Under the pieces are notes generated by a model that worked only from the letters and a program-made list of their open reading frames with translations, was not told the origin of the DNA and ran no database searches. Made by a program: the position numbers and the translations under genes. A stretch of 64,000 bases of DNA from Streptomyces odontomachi (GTDB lineage: Bacteria > Actinomycetota > Actinomycetes > Streptomycetales > Streptomycetaceae), in contig NZ_JAMJWG010000002.1 in NCBI RefSeq assembly GCF_024435355.1, positions 62,001 through 126,000 of the forward strand. The letters are read 5' to 3'. Shown here one piece after another: positions 9,142 through 17,479 of this stretch (positions within the stretch are counted from its first letter, which is position 1; each line of letters starts with the position of its first letter).

Positions 9142-9215
9142 TGTTCGTCCGGGTACACGCGAGAGATCGGCATGTGCCACGATCGTGGTGTGCGGCGATC
9201 GGGTGGTTCTTGACC

Positions 9216-9959
9216 ATGGGACAGGGCCATTTCGTCGTCGCCGCGGCGCTGGGCGCCACCGTCACGGTCGGGGCCCTGGCGCAGCGCATGACGGGCATCG
9301 GGTTCGCGCTGTTGTCGGTGCCCGCGCTGGGGCTGCTGCTGGGCCCGCAGGACGGGGTCGCGCTGTCCAACTGCGCGACCGGCGTGGTCAGCGCGATCGG
9401 CCTCGCCGGCACCTGGCGGCAGGTGCGCTTGCCGGCGATGACCGTGCTGGTCGTCGCGGCGGCCTGCGCCGTACCGCTGGGGACGGCCACGGCGGCCCGG
9501 TTGCCGGCGCCCGTGCTGTTCGCCTTCCTGGGGGCGGCGGTCAGCGCTGTCGCCCTGCTGGTGCTCGCCGGAGTCCGGGTGGCGTCGCTGCGGGGCACGC
9601 GCGGCGCCGTGATGGCGGGCGGGGCGAGCGGGTTCATGAACGCGGCGGCCGGCGTGGGCGGTCCGGCGTTGTCGCTGTACGCGGCGAACGCCGACTGGCC
9701 GATGGCGCAGTTCGTGCCCAACGCCCTGTTCTACGGCGTGGTGCTGAACGTGTTCTCGGTGGCCGCCAACGGCCTGCCCGCGCTCACCACGGGGACCTGG
9801 CTGGTGGCCGGGGGCGGGCTGGCGATCGGGACCCTGGTCGGCGAAGCGCTCACCCGGCGCGTCCCGCAGGCGTGGGTCCGGCGCGCCGTGATGCTGTTGT
9901 CCCTGGCCGGAGGGCTGATCACGCTGGTGCGGGGCCTGTGGCAACTCTGCAAACGGTGA
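9216..9959 (+). CDS. TauE/SafE-family membrane exporter
   Basis: About 247 aa with eight hydrophobic helices. The sequence is the two-repeat TauE/SafE layout (ALAQRMTGIGFALLSVPALGLLLGP in repeat one, GASGFMNAAAGVGGPALSLYA in repeat two), used for export of sulfite, sulfoacetate or related organic anions. ATG 9216 places a helix directly at the N-terminus; the upstream frame encodes a non-hydrophobic Arg-rich stretch that is unlikely to be translated. The substrate is unknown. Confidence 0.8.
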   Translation: MGQGHFVVAAALGATVTVGALAQRMTGIGFALLSVPALGLLLGPQDGVALSNCATGVVSAIGLAGTWRQVRLPAMTVLVVAAACAVPLGTATAARLPAPVLFAFLGAAVSAVALLVLAGVRVASLRGTRGAVMAGGASGFMNAAAGVGGPALSLYAANADWPMAQFVPNALFYGVVLNVFSVAANGLPALTTGTWLVAGGGLAIGTLVGEALTRRVPQAWVRRAVMLLSLAGGLITLVRGLWQLCKR

Positions 9960-10065
9960 GCTGCCGTGGCGGGTGCGCGCGCTCGGGACGGCTCGGGCCG
10001 CCCGATCGGCCGACCCTGCCGAAATTGAGTTGCCGTGGCCACGACGGCACCGACAGGATCTGCCC

Positions 10066-10170
10066 ATGACCACGACCACCGCATCCCTGCCGCTGACCTC
10101 CGCCGCCCGATCGGTGCGAGTCCAGCAGCAGCAGGACCGCCTGGGGAGGCCGAAGCTCCTTCGGTCATGA
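10066..10170 (+). CDS. Possible 34 aa leader peptide coupled to lysE-like gene
   Basis: A short frame, ATG 10066 behind GACAGGA, encodes MTTTTASLPLT... to RPKLLRS and stops in an ATGA overlap with the next gene's ATG at 10167. The good Shine-Dalgarno and exact coupling suggest that it is translated, perhaps only to deliver ribosomes to the transporter start, which has a poorly spaced site (GGGGAGG 17 nt away). No function is assigned. Confidence 0.4.
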   Translation: MTTTTASLPLTSAARSVRVQQQQDRLGRPKLLRS

Positions 10171-10799
10171 CCGCCGCCCTGGTGGCGGGACTCCTCGCCG
10201 GATACGGCATCGCCATGCCGGTCGGAGCGGTCTCGGCCTATCTGGTGGCGCTCACGGCGCGGACCTCCTTGACCATCGGTGCGTGTGCCGGACTGGGTGT
10301 GGCGACGGCTGACGGCCTCTATGCGCTGATCGCCACCGTGGGGGGCGCCACGCTCGCCGACGTCATCGCACCGATCACCCTTCCGCTGCGCTGGGGATCG
10401 GCCGTGGTGCTCGTCGCACTGGCGGTCCGCAGCGGCACGACGGCACTCGACCAGTACCGCAACGGACCGGCGGCGGCGCGCACCGACGAGGCCGTCCTCA
10501 GCCCCGCACGGGCCTATCTGGGGCTGCTGGGGGTCACGATGATGAACCCCATCACCGTGATCTACTTCGCGGCGCTGGTGCTGGGCAGCCAGACCGCGGC
10601 GGCCCCACACCACCTGGAACAGGCCGTCTTCACCCTCGCCGCCTGCACCGCATCCGCCAGCTGGCAACTGCTCCTGGCCGGTGGTGGAACGCTGCTCGGG
10701 CGCGTGTTGACCGGCTCCCGCGGGCGGGTCGTCACCGCCATGGCGTCCAGCGTCCTGATCACCGCACTCGCCATCCGACTGGTCGTCCCGGCGTCATGA
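10167..10799 (+). CDS. LysE/RhtB-family amino-acid or metabolite exporter
   Basis: A 210 aa protein with about six membrane helices. The N-terminus GYGIAMPVGAVSAYLV carries the LysE-family proline-glycine signature, and MMNPITVIYFAALV is the conserved NP segment of the second half. It would export a small amino acid or related metabolite. The ATG overlaps the stop of a 34-codon upstream frame (ATGA). It is convergent with the GNAT gene. Confidence 0.85.
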   Translation: MTAALVAGLLAGYGIAMPVGAVSAYLVALTARTSLTIGACAGLGVATADGLYALIATVGGATLADVIAPITLPLRWGSAVVLVALAVRSGTTALDQYRNGPAAARTDEAVLSPARAYLGLLGVTMMNPITVIYFAALVLGSQTAAAPHHLEQAVFTLAACTASASWQLLLAGGGTLLGRVLTGSRGRVVTAMASSVLITALAIRLVVPAS

Positions 10800-10874
10800 C
10801 ACCGCCCGACCGCACGAGAAGCCCACCCCGGAACGCCCGGGCCGGGGCCCGGCGGACGCGATGCCGACCCGCGG

Positions 10875-11318
10875 TCACAGGCGCGTCCGGTAGAACACCT
10901 TGACCGGCAGGGGTGCTGCCCCGAGTGCCTCGTAGAGGGCGAGCGCCGGCGGGTTGTCGGTGTCGGCGGTCCACTCGATGCGCGTACAGCCCGCATCCCG
11001 GGCCGCCTCGCGGAGCGCAGCCATCAGGGCGCGGGCGACACCCCTGCGGCGTGCCGCAGCCCTGACGAACAACTCCTTGAGATACAGGCTGGTGTGGGCG
11101 CCGCTCGCCGGCCACAGCAACGTGTACGACGCGAACCCGAGCACCTCGGCACCGTCGCGGGCGAGGAGGACCGTCGCCAGCGGCCGCTCCCCGAACAGGG
11201 CGTCCTTGATCTGGTCGAGCTCCTGCGGTGCGGGGCGGTCGCCGTAGTACTCCTGGATCTCGTTGAGGATCGTCGCGATGACCTCGGCGTCCGCCACCGT
11301 CGCCCTGCTGATCTCCAC
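10875..11318 (-). CDS. GNAT N-acetyltransferase
   Basis: A 147 aa GCN5-related fold: N-terminal ISRATVADAEVIATIL, beta-4 with LYLKELFV, then the acetyl-CoA loop RRRGVARALM (motif A) and ALYEALGA (motif B). It acetylates an unknown small molecule or protein amine. GTG 11318 is chosen because GGAG lies 8-9 nt upstream; the longer frame adds an Arg-rich segment unlike the family. Stand-alone gene, convergent with lysE. Confidence 0.88.
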   Translation of the reverse strand: MEISRATVADAEVIATILNEIQEYYGDRPAPQELDQIKDALFGERPLATVLLARDGAEVLGFASYTLLWPASGAHTSLYLKELFVRAAARRRGVARALMAALREAARDAGCTRIEWTADTDNPPALALYEALGAAPLPVKVFYRTRL

Positions 11319-11563
11319 GTCCGTGCTCCGTCTCGCCTCGGGACAACGCAAGAAACACGCTTCGCGCCCGCGCCTGGTGCGCGGCGCGTGCACTGGGCGG
11401 CACCCTAATTGCCCCGCGCCGTGCGCGACATGCAATAAGCGCGGTGCCGGGAGGCGCGGGCTCCGCTCGGTGTACCGGCGGGAGCCTCTGGTGCGCTCCA
11501 CGGCCGCCGAGCAGGAGCCCGCGCCCACACCGTGCGCTCAGGCCGGACGCGGGGGTGAGCCGG

Positions 11564-12685
11564 TCACGAAGTCCACTTGATGTTCGGGTTCAGATGGCCG
11601 GTCCAGTCGAAGACGGCCATGTTGTCCCAGCCGTCCCCGCTGCCGGAGATGTTGGCCGGGTCCCAGCCGTTGCCGGGAACGGCGTACCAGGTCGGCTCCC
11701 AGTAGAAGACGCCGATGGCGCCCGCGCTGCGCGCGGTGTTCTGCACGTCGGTGAAGTTGGCGGCCTGGCCCTCCCAGGTGAGCGGGTAGCCGGAGCACCC
11801 GGAGGTGACGGAGTTGCCGGTGCTGTCGGCGTTGTCCGCGGTGAAGGGGTAGGCCGTCTCGGCGATGACCACGTCCTTGCCGTAGCGGGACCGCATGTCG
11901 GAGACCACGGAGGACATGGTGGACATCGAGCCGTGCCACATGCAGTAGTACGAAAGACCGGTGATGTCCCAGGAGACGCCCTTGGCCTTGATCCCGTCGT
12001 AGAACCAGCGTGCGTTCGCGTCGCTGTCGGCGTCCGCCGTGTGGATGATCACCTTGGTACCGCTGTTACACGCCTTGGTCGCGTTGTAGCCGGACTTGAG
12101 CAGCAGGCTGAGGTTGGTGAAGTCGTTGTTGATCACCTTGCCGTCGTCCCACAGCATGCCGACGTTGATCTCGTTGCCGATCTGCACGCTGTCCGGCGTG
12201 GTGCCCTGGGCCTTCAGGCTGTTGCACACGTCGTAGGTGTAGTCGTAGACGTCGGTCTGGAGCTGGCCGATGCCGTGGCTCGACCAGGCGGCGGGCTTGT
12301 ACTGCTTGCCCGGGTCGGCCCAGGTGTCGGAGTAGTGGAAGTCCACCAGCAGCTTCAGGCCCTTGGCCTTGACCGTCTTGGCGTACTGGAGCACCTTCGC
12401 CTTGTTGTTGTAGCCGCTGGCCGGGTTGTTCCAGACGCGCAGGCGGACGTAGTTCACGCCGGCGGACTTGAGGATGTCGAGCGGGTCCTTGGCGGTGCCG
12501 TTGGCGTCGTAGTACGTGGCACCGAGGTCCAGGGCGCGCTGGGCGGTGGACACGTCGGCGCCGAGCATGCTCAGCGAGTTCAGGGCGGCGGCAGGGGGCG
12601 GCGTGGTGAGCAGGGCCGCCGGCAGGGCCATGGCCGCCGCCAGCAGGGCGGCCTTCGCCATGCGTCCGAATCTGACCTTCGTCAA
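11564..12685 (-). CDS. Secreted GH53 arabinogalactan endo-beta-1,4-galactanase
   Basis: A 373 aa protein with a Sec signal peptide (Lys/Arg, then AALLAAAMALPAALL, AxA-type end near residue 34). The TIM barrel shows LRVWNNP, the acid/base Glu172 in GNEINVG and the nucleophile Glu276 in AETAYPF, as in GH53. It should cut beta-1,4-galactan of type I arabinogalactan outside the cell. The start is a TTG at 12685 with AAGGAGAT placed 6 nt before it; no ATG in the region has a comparable site. A LacI-type palindrome upstream (12895-12906) suggests sugar-controlled expression. Confidence 0.9.
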   Translation of the reverse strand: MTKVRFGRMAKAALLAAAMALPAALLTTPPPAAALNSLSMLGADVSTAQRALDLGATYYDANGTAKDPLDILKSAGVNYVRLRVWNNPASGYNNKAKVLQYAKTVKAKGLKLLVDFHYSDTWADPGKQYKPAAWSSHGIGQLQTDVYDYTYDVCNSLKAQGTTPDSVQIGNEINVGMLWDDGKVINNDFTNLSLLLKSGYNATKACNSGTKVIIHTADADSDANARWFYDGIKAKGVSWDITGLSYYCMWHGSMSTMSSVVSDMRSRYGKDVVIAETAYPFTADNADSTGNSVTSGCSGYPLTWEGQAANFTDVQNTARSAGAIGVFYWEPTWYAVPGNGWDPANISGSGDGWDNMAVFDWTGHLNPNIKWTS

Positions 12686-12894
12686 GGCGATCTCCTTCGC
12701 TAGGAAATTCCGCAGAAACGTCCGGCCGGAGTCCGGTGGATACCGATCGCCGCCGGCGCCCTGCGCCCCGTGGCGCGAGCGGATGCGGCCAGGCCGTGCC
12801 GGGCCGCCCGGTGCGGCGCCGAACCCGCCTCCGACCGGCGCAGCACCTCTGCCTCGTCCGTCGGGCCGCCCCGAGCCCCGTCGCAGTGGAGATA

Positions 12895-12906
12895 GAAAGC
12901 GCTTGC
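12895..12906 (-). promoter_or_regulatory. LacI-family operator upstream of the galactanase
   Basis: GAAAGCGCTTGC with a perfect AAGCGCTT core (12897-12904). Palindromes centred on GCGC with AA/TT flanks are the usual operators of Streptomyces LacI-type sugar repressors. The site is about 210 bp before the galactanase start. No LacI gene is in the window, so the repressor would act in trans. Confidence 0.6.
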
Positions 12907-13153
12907 CGCCAGCAGTATGCCATGGCCACGTCAATCAGTGGGGTGTTTCGACGGACCCCCGGCGTCTGCCCTCGTCCACGAACACCCCGTCACGAACCCC
13001 GCCCCTCGAAATCCGCGGTGGGATGGCAGCACGCAGAATGTGCGTGATCGCGTCCGACGCCGTGGTCCGCCACGAGGTCCCTGCGGGGAGTTGATCAGCC
13101 GGCTGCGCGCGGCGGCACCGATGGTGCGCAGTGCTCGTCGCGGACCAGCGCCC

Positions 13154-13159
13154 TAGACT
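13154..13159 (+). promoter_or_regulatory. -10 element of a leaderless promoter
   Basis: TAGACT lies 7 nt before the ATG at 13167, the spacing expected for leaderless transcription; there is no Shine-Dalgarno. Confidence 0.5.
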
Positions 13160-13166
13160 CCCGCCC

Positions 13167-13451
13167 ATGGATGCCGTCGTACCGCTCCTGATCCTGGTGG
13201 GCTTCCTCGCCGTGGCCCTGGGCTTCTTTGCGTGGTTGGCGTCGCGCATGCGTCGCCGTGGCCTCGCCGGTGGGGCGGTGGGTGCCGCCCTGGCCTCGTA
13301 CGAGGAGGCGTTCCGCGCCACGGCGCACGCATCTCACGTGGAGATCCGTGCCCAAGCAGAACGCAAGGAGCCGATCCTGTCACCTGGTGACCACTGGGGG
13401 CGTGGGTCCGGAACTGGTCGGCCGGCAGCAGGGAGCAGCGAGCAGTCCTGA
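13167..13451 (+). CDS. Small single-span membrane protein, unknown function
   Basis: A 94 aa protein. Residues 4-24 are one transmembrane helix (VVPLLILVGFLAVALGFFAW), followed by a basic RMRRR stop-transfer and a soluble tail (SYEEAFRATAHASHVEIRAQ...SPGDHW). The tail looks like a conserved Streptomyces small-protein motif (similar in style to DUF6191), but I am not certain of the family. The N-terminus is probably outside and the tail in the cytoplasm. Translation is likely leaderless (TAGACT 7 nt upstream). Confidence 0.6.
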   Translation: MDAVVPLLILVGFLAVALGFFAWLASRMRRRGLAGGAVGAALASYEEAFRATAHASHVEIRAQAERKEPILSPGDHWGRGSGTGRPAAGSSEQS

Positions 13452-13783
13452 CCGTCGCGGCAGCCTCCGCTGATCGCCTCCCTTGAGCCGTTGAGGAGGC
13501 TCTGAGCCTCAAACCAGCCGTCATGTGCTGCCGGGGGCCGGCGGGTGGGGGCCGGGACGCGGGCCGCACCCCCGCCGTGCACCACCGGCACCGCGGGCAC
13601 CGCGGGCCACGGGTTTCGCCGGCAGTGGCCGGGTCACCCGTGGTGGGCCAGGGCGCCCGAGCGGGGCTCGGCTGCGCGAGCCGCGAGCCGGTGGAGCCTG
13701 CGAGGCGGTGAGGGCTTCGGCGGCGGGGACTGCGGCGGCCCGCGCCGCGTCCTCGGCGGTCCGCAGCAGATCTGGAGACGCTC
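13452..13783. other. Intergenic region
   Basis: 332 bp without a supported gene. A weak hairpin, GCCTCC (13476-13481) with GGAGGC (13495-13500), may end the upstream transcript. The rest is GC-rich without clear structure up to the start of the reductase gene. Confidence 0.4.
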
Positions 13784-14428
13784 ATGAAGATCGGCATCAT
13801 CGGAGCGGGGCGAATCGGCGCCACCCTCGCCCGGCACTTCGCCCGCATCGGCCACGACGTGGCCCTCAGCAATTCCCGGGGGCCCGAGACCCTGACCGAT
13901 CTGGTCCAGGAGCTCGGCAGCTCCGTGCGGGCGACGACCGCCGCCGAGGCGGCGGACCACGGGCAGGTCGTGGTGGTGACGATCCCCTATGGCCGCTTCC
14001 GCGAGCTGCCTGCCGAGCAGCTCCACGGCAAGGTCGTCGTCGACACCTGCAACTACTATCCGGAACGCGACGGACACGACCCCGAACTCGACGCCGACAT
14101 CACCACGTCCAGCGAGAAGATCAGGGCCTTCACCGGCGCGAACCTCGTCAAGGCGTTCAACGCCATCTACTGGGAGAACCTCCGCGACCGAGGCCTGCCC
14201 AAGGGCGACCCGGGCCGTCTCGCGATCCCCGTGTCCGGCACCGACTGGGAGGCCAAGGCCGTCGTCTCCGGGCTGATCCGTGACATCGGCTTCGACCCGG
14301 TGGACGCCGGTGACCTGGGCCTGGGCGGGCGCAAACACCAGCCGGGCAGCCGCGTCTACGGCGCGGAGCTGTCCGCGGACGAGCTGAGCGGAGCCGTCGG
14401 GGCCGGCGCCAGCGCGGCCCGGGCCTGA
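13784..14428 (+). CDS. NADPH-dependent F420 reductase-like / NAD(P)-binding oxidoreductase
   Basis: A 214 aa Rossmann protein. GIIGAGRIGATLARHFARIGH at the N-terminus is the dinucleotide fold, SNSRGPE follows strand 2 (NADP phosphate recognition), and VVTIPYGRF, VVDTCNYYPERDG and VKAFNAIYWENL match the coenzyme F420:NADP oxidoreductase family used widely for annotation. It could move hydride between NADP and F420, which would suit the F420-dependent LLM enzyme at 61664, or reduce another substrate. Many family members are not true Fno. The ATG is preceded by AGATCTGGAGACGCTC (GGAG). Confidence 0.8.
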   Translation: MKIGIIGAGRIGATLARHFARIGHDVALSNSRGPETLTDLVQELGSSVRATTAAEAADHGQVVVVTIPYGRFRELPAEQLHGKVVVDTCNYYPERDGHDPELDADITTSSEKIRAFTGANLVKAFNAIYWENLRDRGLPKGDPGRLAIPVSGTDWEAKAVVSGLIRDIGFDPVDAGDLGLGGRKHQPGSRVYGAELSADELSGAVGAGASAARA

Positions 14429-14495
14429 GCAGCATCGGGCCCGACGGCCCAACGCGGCCCGAGAGCCCGGGGCGCCCTGCCCCGAGCCCATGAGG

Positions 14496-15923
14496 TCACG
14501 CCGTGCCGACGTCGCCGGCGACGGCATCCGCCGTGGTTCCGGCCGCGGCGAGGACCTTGCCGGGGTTGAGGATGCCGCGCGGGTCCAAGGTGTGCTTGAT
14601 GTCGCGGTGCACCCGCACGCCGACCGGGCCGAGTTCCTTGGTAAGCCAGTCACGCTTGAGGACACCGACACCGTGTTCGCCGGTGATGGTGCCGCCCAGT
14701 TCCAGACCGAGGTCCATCACCGCGCCGAACGCCCGGTGCGCGCGCTCGACCTGGTCCGGGTCGGCCGGGTCGAAGAGCACGTGCGGATGGAGGTTGCCGT
14801 CCCCGGCGTGTGCGACGCAGGTGATGCGCACCCCGTGCGCGCGTGCGACGTCCTGCACGCGGTCGACGAGTTCGGCCAGCATCCGGCGGGGCACGCACAC
14901 GTCGTCGGCGAGATAGGCCCCGAGGCTCTCGGTGGCCACCGCGACCAGGCGGCGGGCGGCCAGCAGCATCTCGGCCTCGGCCGGGTCCTCGGAGACGATC
15001 GCGTCGCCGTCGTGCACGGCGGCGATGTCCGCGAACCGCTTCAGGTCCGCCGCGGCCTGCTCACCACGGTCCGACTGGGTGATGAGGACGGCGCCCGCGT
15101 CCGGCGGGAAGCCGAGGTCCCGGTAGGCCGAGACGACGTCCATGGTGGGGCGGTCCATCAGCTCCAGCAGGCTGGGCCGGGTGCCGTCGGCCATGTAGTC
15201 GCTGACCACGGCGCACGCCGCGGCAGGGGTGGGGAAGAACGCGACGGCGGTCAGCGGGGCCTGCGCGGCCGGCCGCAGCGCCAGCGTGACCTCGGTGATG
15301 ACGCCGAGGGTGCCCTCGGACCCGACGAACAGGTGGGTCAGGTCGTAGCCGGCGACGCCCTTGGCGGTGCGCCGTCCGGTACGCAGCACGGAACCGTCGG
15401 CGAGCACGACGGTCAGGCCCCGCACGAAGTCCGCGGTCACGCCGTACTTGACGCAGCACAGGCCGCCCGCGTTGGTGGCCGCGTTGCCGCCGAGGGTGGA
15501 CTCCTCCCAGGAGGACGGGTCCGGCGGGTAGAACAGGCCGCGCTCGGCCACGGCGCGGGAGAACACCGCGTTCACCACGCCGGCCTCGACCACGGCGACC
15601 TGGTCGACGGTGTCGATCTCCAGGATGCGGTCCATGCGCTCCACGGACAGCAGGATGCAGCCCTCGATGGCGTTGGCGCCGCCCGCGAGACCGGTCCTGG
15701 CGGCCTGCGGCACGACCGGGATGCGGTGCGCATGGGCGGTACGCAGCACCAGGGAGACGTCGTCGGTGCTGCGGGCGCGTACCAGGGCGGCGGGGCGGCC
15801 GCTCGGGCAGAACGGGGCGCGGTCGCTGCGGTGCGCGGCGAGCACGTCGGGGTCGGTGACCAGCGCGCCGTCCGGCAGTCCCGCCGCCAGCTCGGCCAGC
15901 GCGGTGTCCAGGACCGTACTCAC
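14496..15923 (-). CDS. FAD-linked oxidase (glycolate oxidase GlcD / D-2-hydroxyacid dehydrogenase family)
   Basis: About 475 aa. It has a VAO/PCMH FAD domain (VVPQAARTGLAGGANA, GGNAATNAGGLCCVKYGVTADFV, LFVGSEGTLGVITEVTL) and a C-terminal FAD-oxidase domain ending with HAGDGNLHPHVLFDP and TGEHGVGVLKRDWL. Such enzymes oxidise D-2-hydroxyacids (lactate, glycolate, 2-hydroxyglutarate). The start is GTG 15923, which overlaps the upstream stop (GTGA), so it is translationally coupled to the FAH-family gene. The pair suggests one catabolic route for a hydroxy- or keto-sugar acid. Confidence 0.87.
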   Translation of the reverse strand: MSTVLDTALAELAAGLPDGALVTDPDVLAAHRSDRAPFCPSGRPAALVRARSTDDVSLVLRTAHAHRIPVVPQAARTGLAGGANAIEGCILLSVERMDRILEIDTVDQVAVVEAGVVNAVFSRAVAERGLFYPPDPSSWEESTLGGNAATNAGGLCCVKYGVTADFVRGLTVVLADGSVLRTGRRTAKGVAGYDLTHLFVGSEGTLGVITEVTLALRPAAQAPLTAVAFFPTPAAACAVVSDYMADGTRPSLLELMDRPTMDVVSAYRDLGFPPDAGAVLITQSDRGEQAAADLKRFADIAAVHDGDAIVSEDPAEAEMLLAARRLVAVATESLGAYLADDVCVPRRMLAELVDRVQDVARAHGVRITCVAHAGDGNLHPHVLFDPADPDQVERAHRAFGAVMDLGLELGGTITGEHGVGVLKRDWLTKELGPVGVRVHRDIKHTLDPRGILNPGKVLAAAGTTADAVAGDVGTA

Positions 15924-17092
15924 AGCAGGCCCCTGGCCGCCAGGTTGCGCATCAAGGCGGTGATGCCGAACTCCCACGGTGGTGCCTCCTCGCTGGTGGT
16001 GACCGTGTTCACCAGGGCGCCGAGCCGGGGGCTGGAGATCCGCACCAGGTCGCCGTGCTCATGGGTGAAGCCCTCGCCGGGCGCGGAGCGGTCCTCGGTG
16101 GGCGCGAACAGGGTGCCGGTGAACAGCACGAAGCCGTCCGGGTGCTGATGGTGCGCGCCGTGCACGGACGCCACCAGATCCAGCACGTCACGGCTGATCT
16201 CACGCATCGAGCTCAGGCCCGCCAGGACGTAGCCGTCCTTGCCCTCCACCCGCAGCTCGATGTCGAGTGCGCGCACGTCGTCGAGGGTGAAGTCGTCGTC
16301 GAAGAGGCGGATGAACGGGCCGACGGCGCAGGAGGCGTTGTTGTCCTTGGCGCGTGGCAGCAGCAGGGCGCTACGGCCCTCGATGTCCCTGAGGTTGACG
16401 TCGTTGCCGAGCGTGGCGCCCCGCACCCGGCCGCGGGAGTCGACGGCGAGGACCGCTTCGGGCTCGGGGTTGTTCCACACGGAGGCGGCCAGTACGCCGA
16501 TGTCGGCGCCGGTGCCGACCGCGGACAGGACGGGTGCCTTGGTGAAGACCTCGGGGTCGGGGCCGATGCCGACCTCCAGGTACTGCGACCACAGCCCCTC
16601 GGCGATCAGCAGCTCCTTCGCCCGGGCGGCTTCGGGGGAACCGGCGCGCACGTTGGCGAGGGCGCCGCCGACCGCCTGCCCGACGCGTTCCCGCACCCGC
16701 TCGGCCTGGGCGGGGTCGCCGCCGGTGCGCTCCTCGATGACCCGTTCCAGCATGCTTCGGGCGAAGGTCACCCCGGCCGCCTTGATCAGTTGCAGATCGA
16801 TGGGGGCGAGCAGGTGCGGCACGTCGCGGCGGCCGGTGGCGGTGGCCTGGAGCAGATCGGCCAGCGGCCAGCTGCGGCCGCCGGGAGCACTGTGCACGAT
16901 GTCCGCGGCGTCGTCGCGTTCCAGCAGGTCGGTGACGGTCGGGGCGACGGCGGTCAGGTCGACGACGTCCTCGCCGCGCACCGCGGCGACACAGGGGCCG
17001 CCCCACTCCGGCTCCTGCACACGGGCTATGAGGGCGGCGCGGCCGGCGTCCTCGGGGAGTACGACTGCGGGCGACACAGCGGTCGGATCCAA
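15920..17092 (-). CDS. Fumarylacetoacetate-hydrolase (FAH) family protein
   Basis: About 390 aa. The C-terminal FAH fold is seen in IGPDPEVFTKAPVLS, EPEAVLAVDSRGRVRGATLGNDVNLRDIEG and the FTGTLFAPTEDR region that carries metal and substrate ligands. FAH-family enzymes hydrolyse or dehydrate keto-acids; some, such as 2-keto-3-deoxy-L-arabonate dehydratase, act in pentose oxidation, which would fit the arabinan/galactan enzymes nearby. That specific role is inference. TTG 17092 is preferred because AGGAGG stands 4 nt before it; the ATG at 17179 has no ribosome site. It is coupled to the FAD oxidase downstream. Confidence 0.75.
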   Translation of the reverse strand: MDPTAVSPAVVLPEDAGRAALIARVQEPEWGGPCVAAVRGEDVVDLTAVAPTVTDLLERDDAADIVHSAPGGRSWPLADLLQATATGRRDVPHLLAPIDLQLIKAAGVTFARSMLERVIEERTGGDPAQAERVRERVGQAVGGALANVRAGSPEAARAKELLIAEGLWSQYLEVGIGPDPEVFTKAPVLSAVGTGADIGVLAASVWNNPEPEAVLAVDSRGRVRGATLGNDVNLRDIEGRSALLLPRAKDNNASCAVGPFIRLFDDDFTLDDVRALDIELRVEGKDGYVLAGLSSMREISRDVLDLVASVHGAHHQHPDGFVLFTGTLFAPTEDRSAPGEGFTHEHGDLVRISSPRLGALVNTVTTSEEAPPWEFGITALMRNLAARGLL

Positions 17093-17479
17093 CGTTCCTC
17101 CTGCAACAGTGCTCTGCGGTGCGGGCACGGGGCGCACCTCCGCCGGTCCCGGCGGGGCGTGTCCCGGGGATCCTGCCATCAGATCACGGCCGACTCGGCC
17201 GATCCCAGGGGCCTCTCACTGGTCGGACGGCGGCCAGCGGTCGGTGAACGAGCGCTCTCCGTGCGTGTCCGGCACACCGGGGACGGGCTGCGGGTCTCCG
17301 ACGGCGATCCGCGCGTCAAGGCGCGCGCGGTGGTGCGCAGGTTGCAGGAGTTCGACCCTCCCGTGGAGGGCAGGACGAAGGTGCTGGGCTTCGACGGTGG
17401 AACCGGACCGCGCACCGGCCCGGATCCGCCGCGCTCCACCCATGCCGGGCGAGCACGACGACGAGCCACCGGGAGAGAC
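17093..17479. other. Divergent intergenic region
   Basis: 387 bp between the divergent FAH-family and enoyl-CoA hydratase genes. It must hold both promoters, but no confident -35/-10 pair stands out. If the FAH gene starts at ATG 17179 instead, 87 bp of this is coding. Confidence 0.4.

Larger units (their letters stand above)
12686..13166. other. Intergenic region between GH53 and a small membrane-protein gene
   Basis: 481 bp without a convincing gene. It contains the palindromic LacI-type operator (12895-12906) serving the galactanase on the minus strand, and, at the right end, a leaderless promoter (-10 at 13154-13159) for the plus-strand gene at 13167. No other structured element was recognised. 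Confidence 0.6.

Noticed and set aside
16055..17479. Plus-strand frame continuous with the enoyl-CoA hydratase, which would make a 758 aa protein
   Set aside because: The first 475 codons lie antisense to the FAH-family gene and have no domain; the hydratase has its own GTG start with GGGAGA at 17480.
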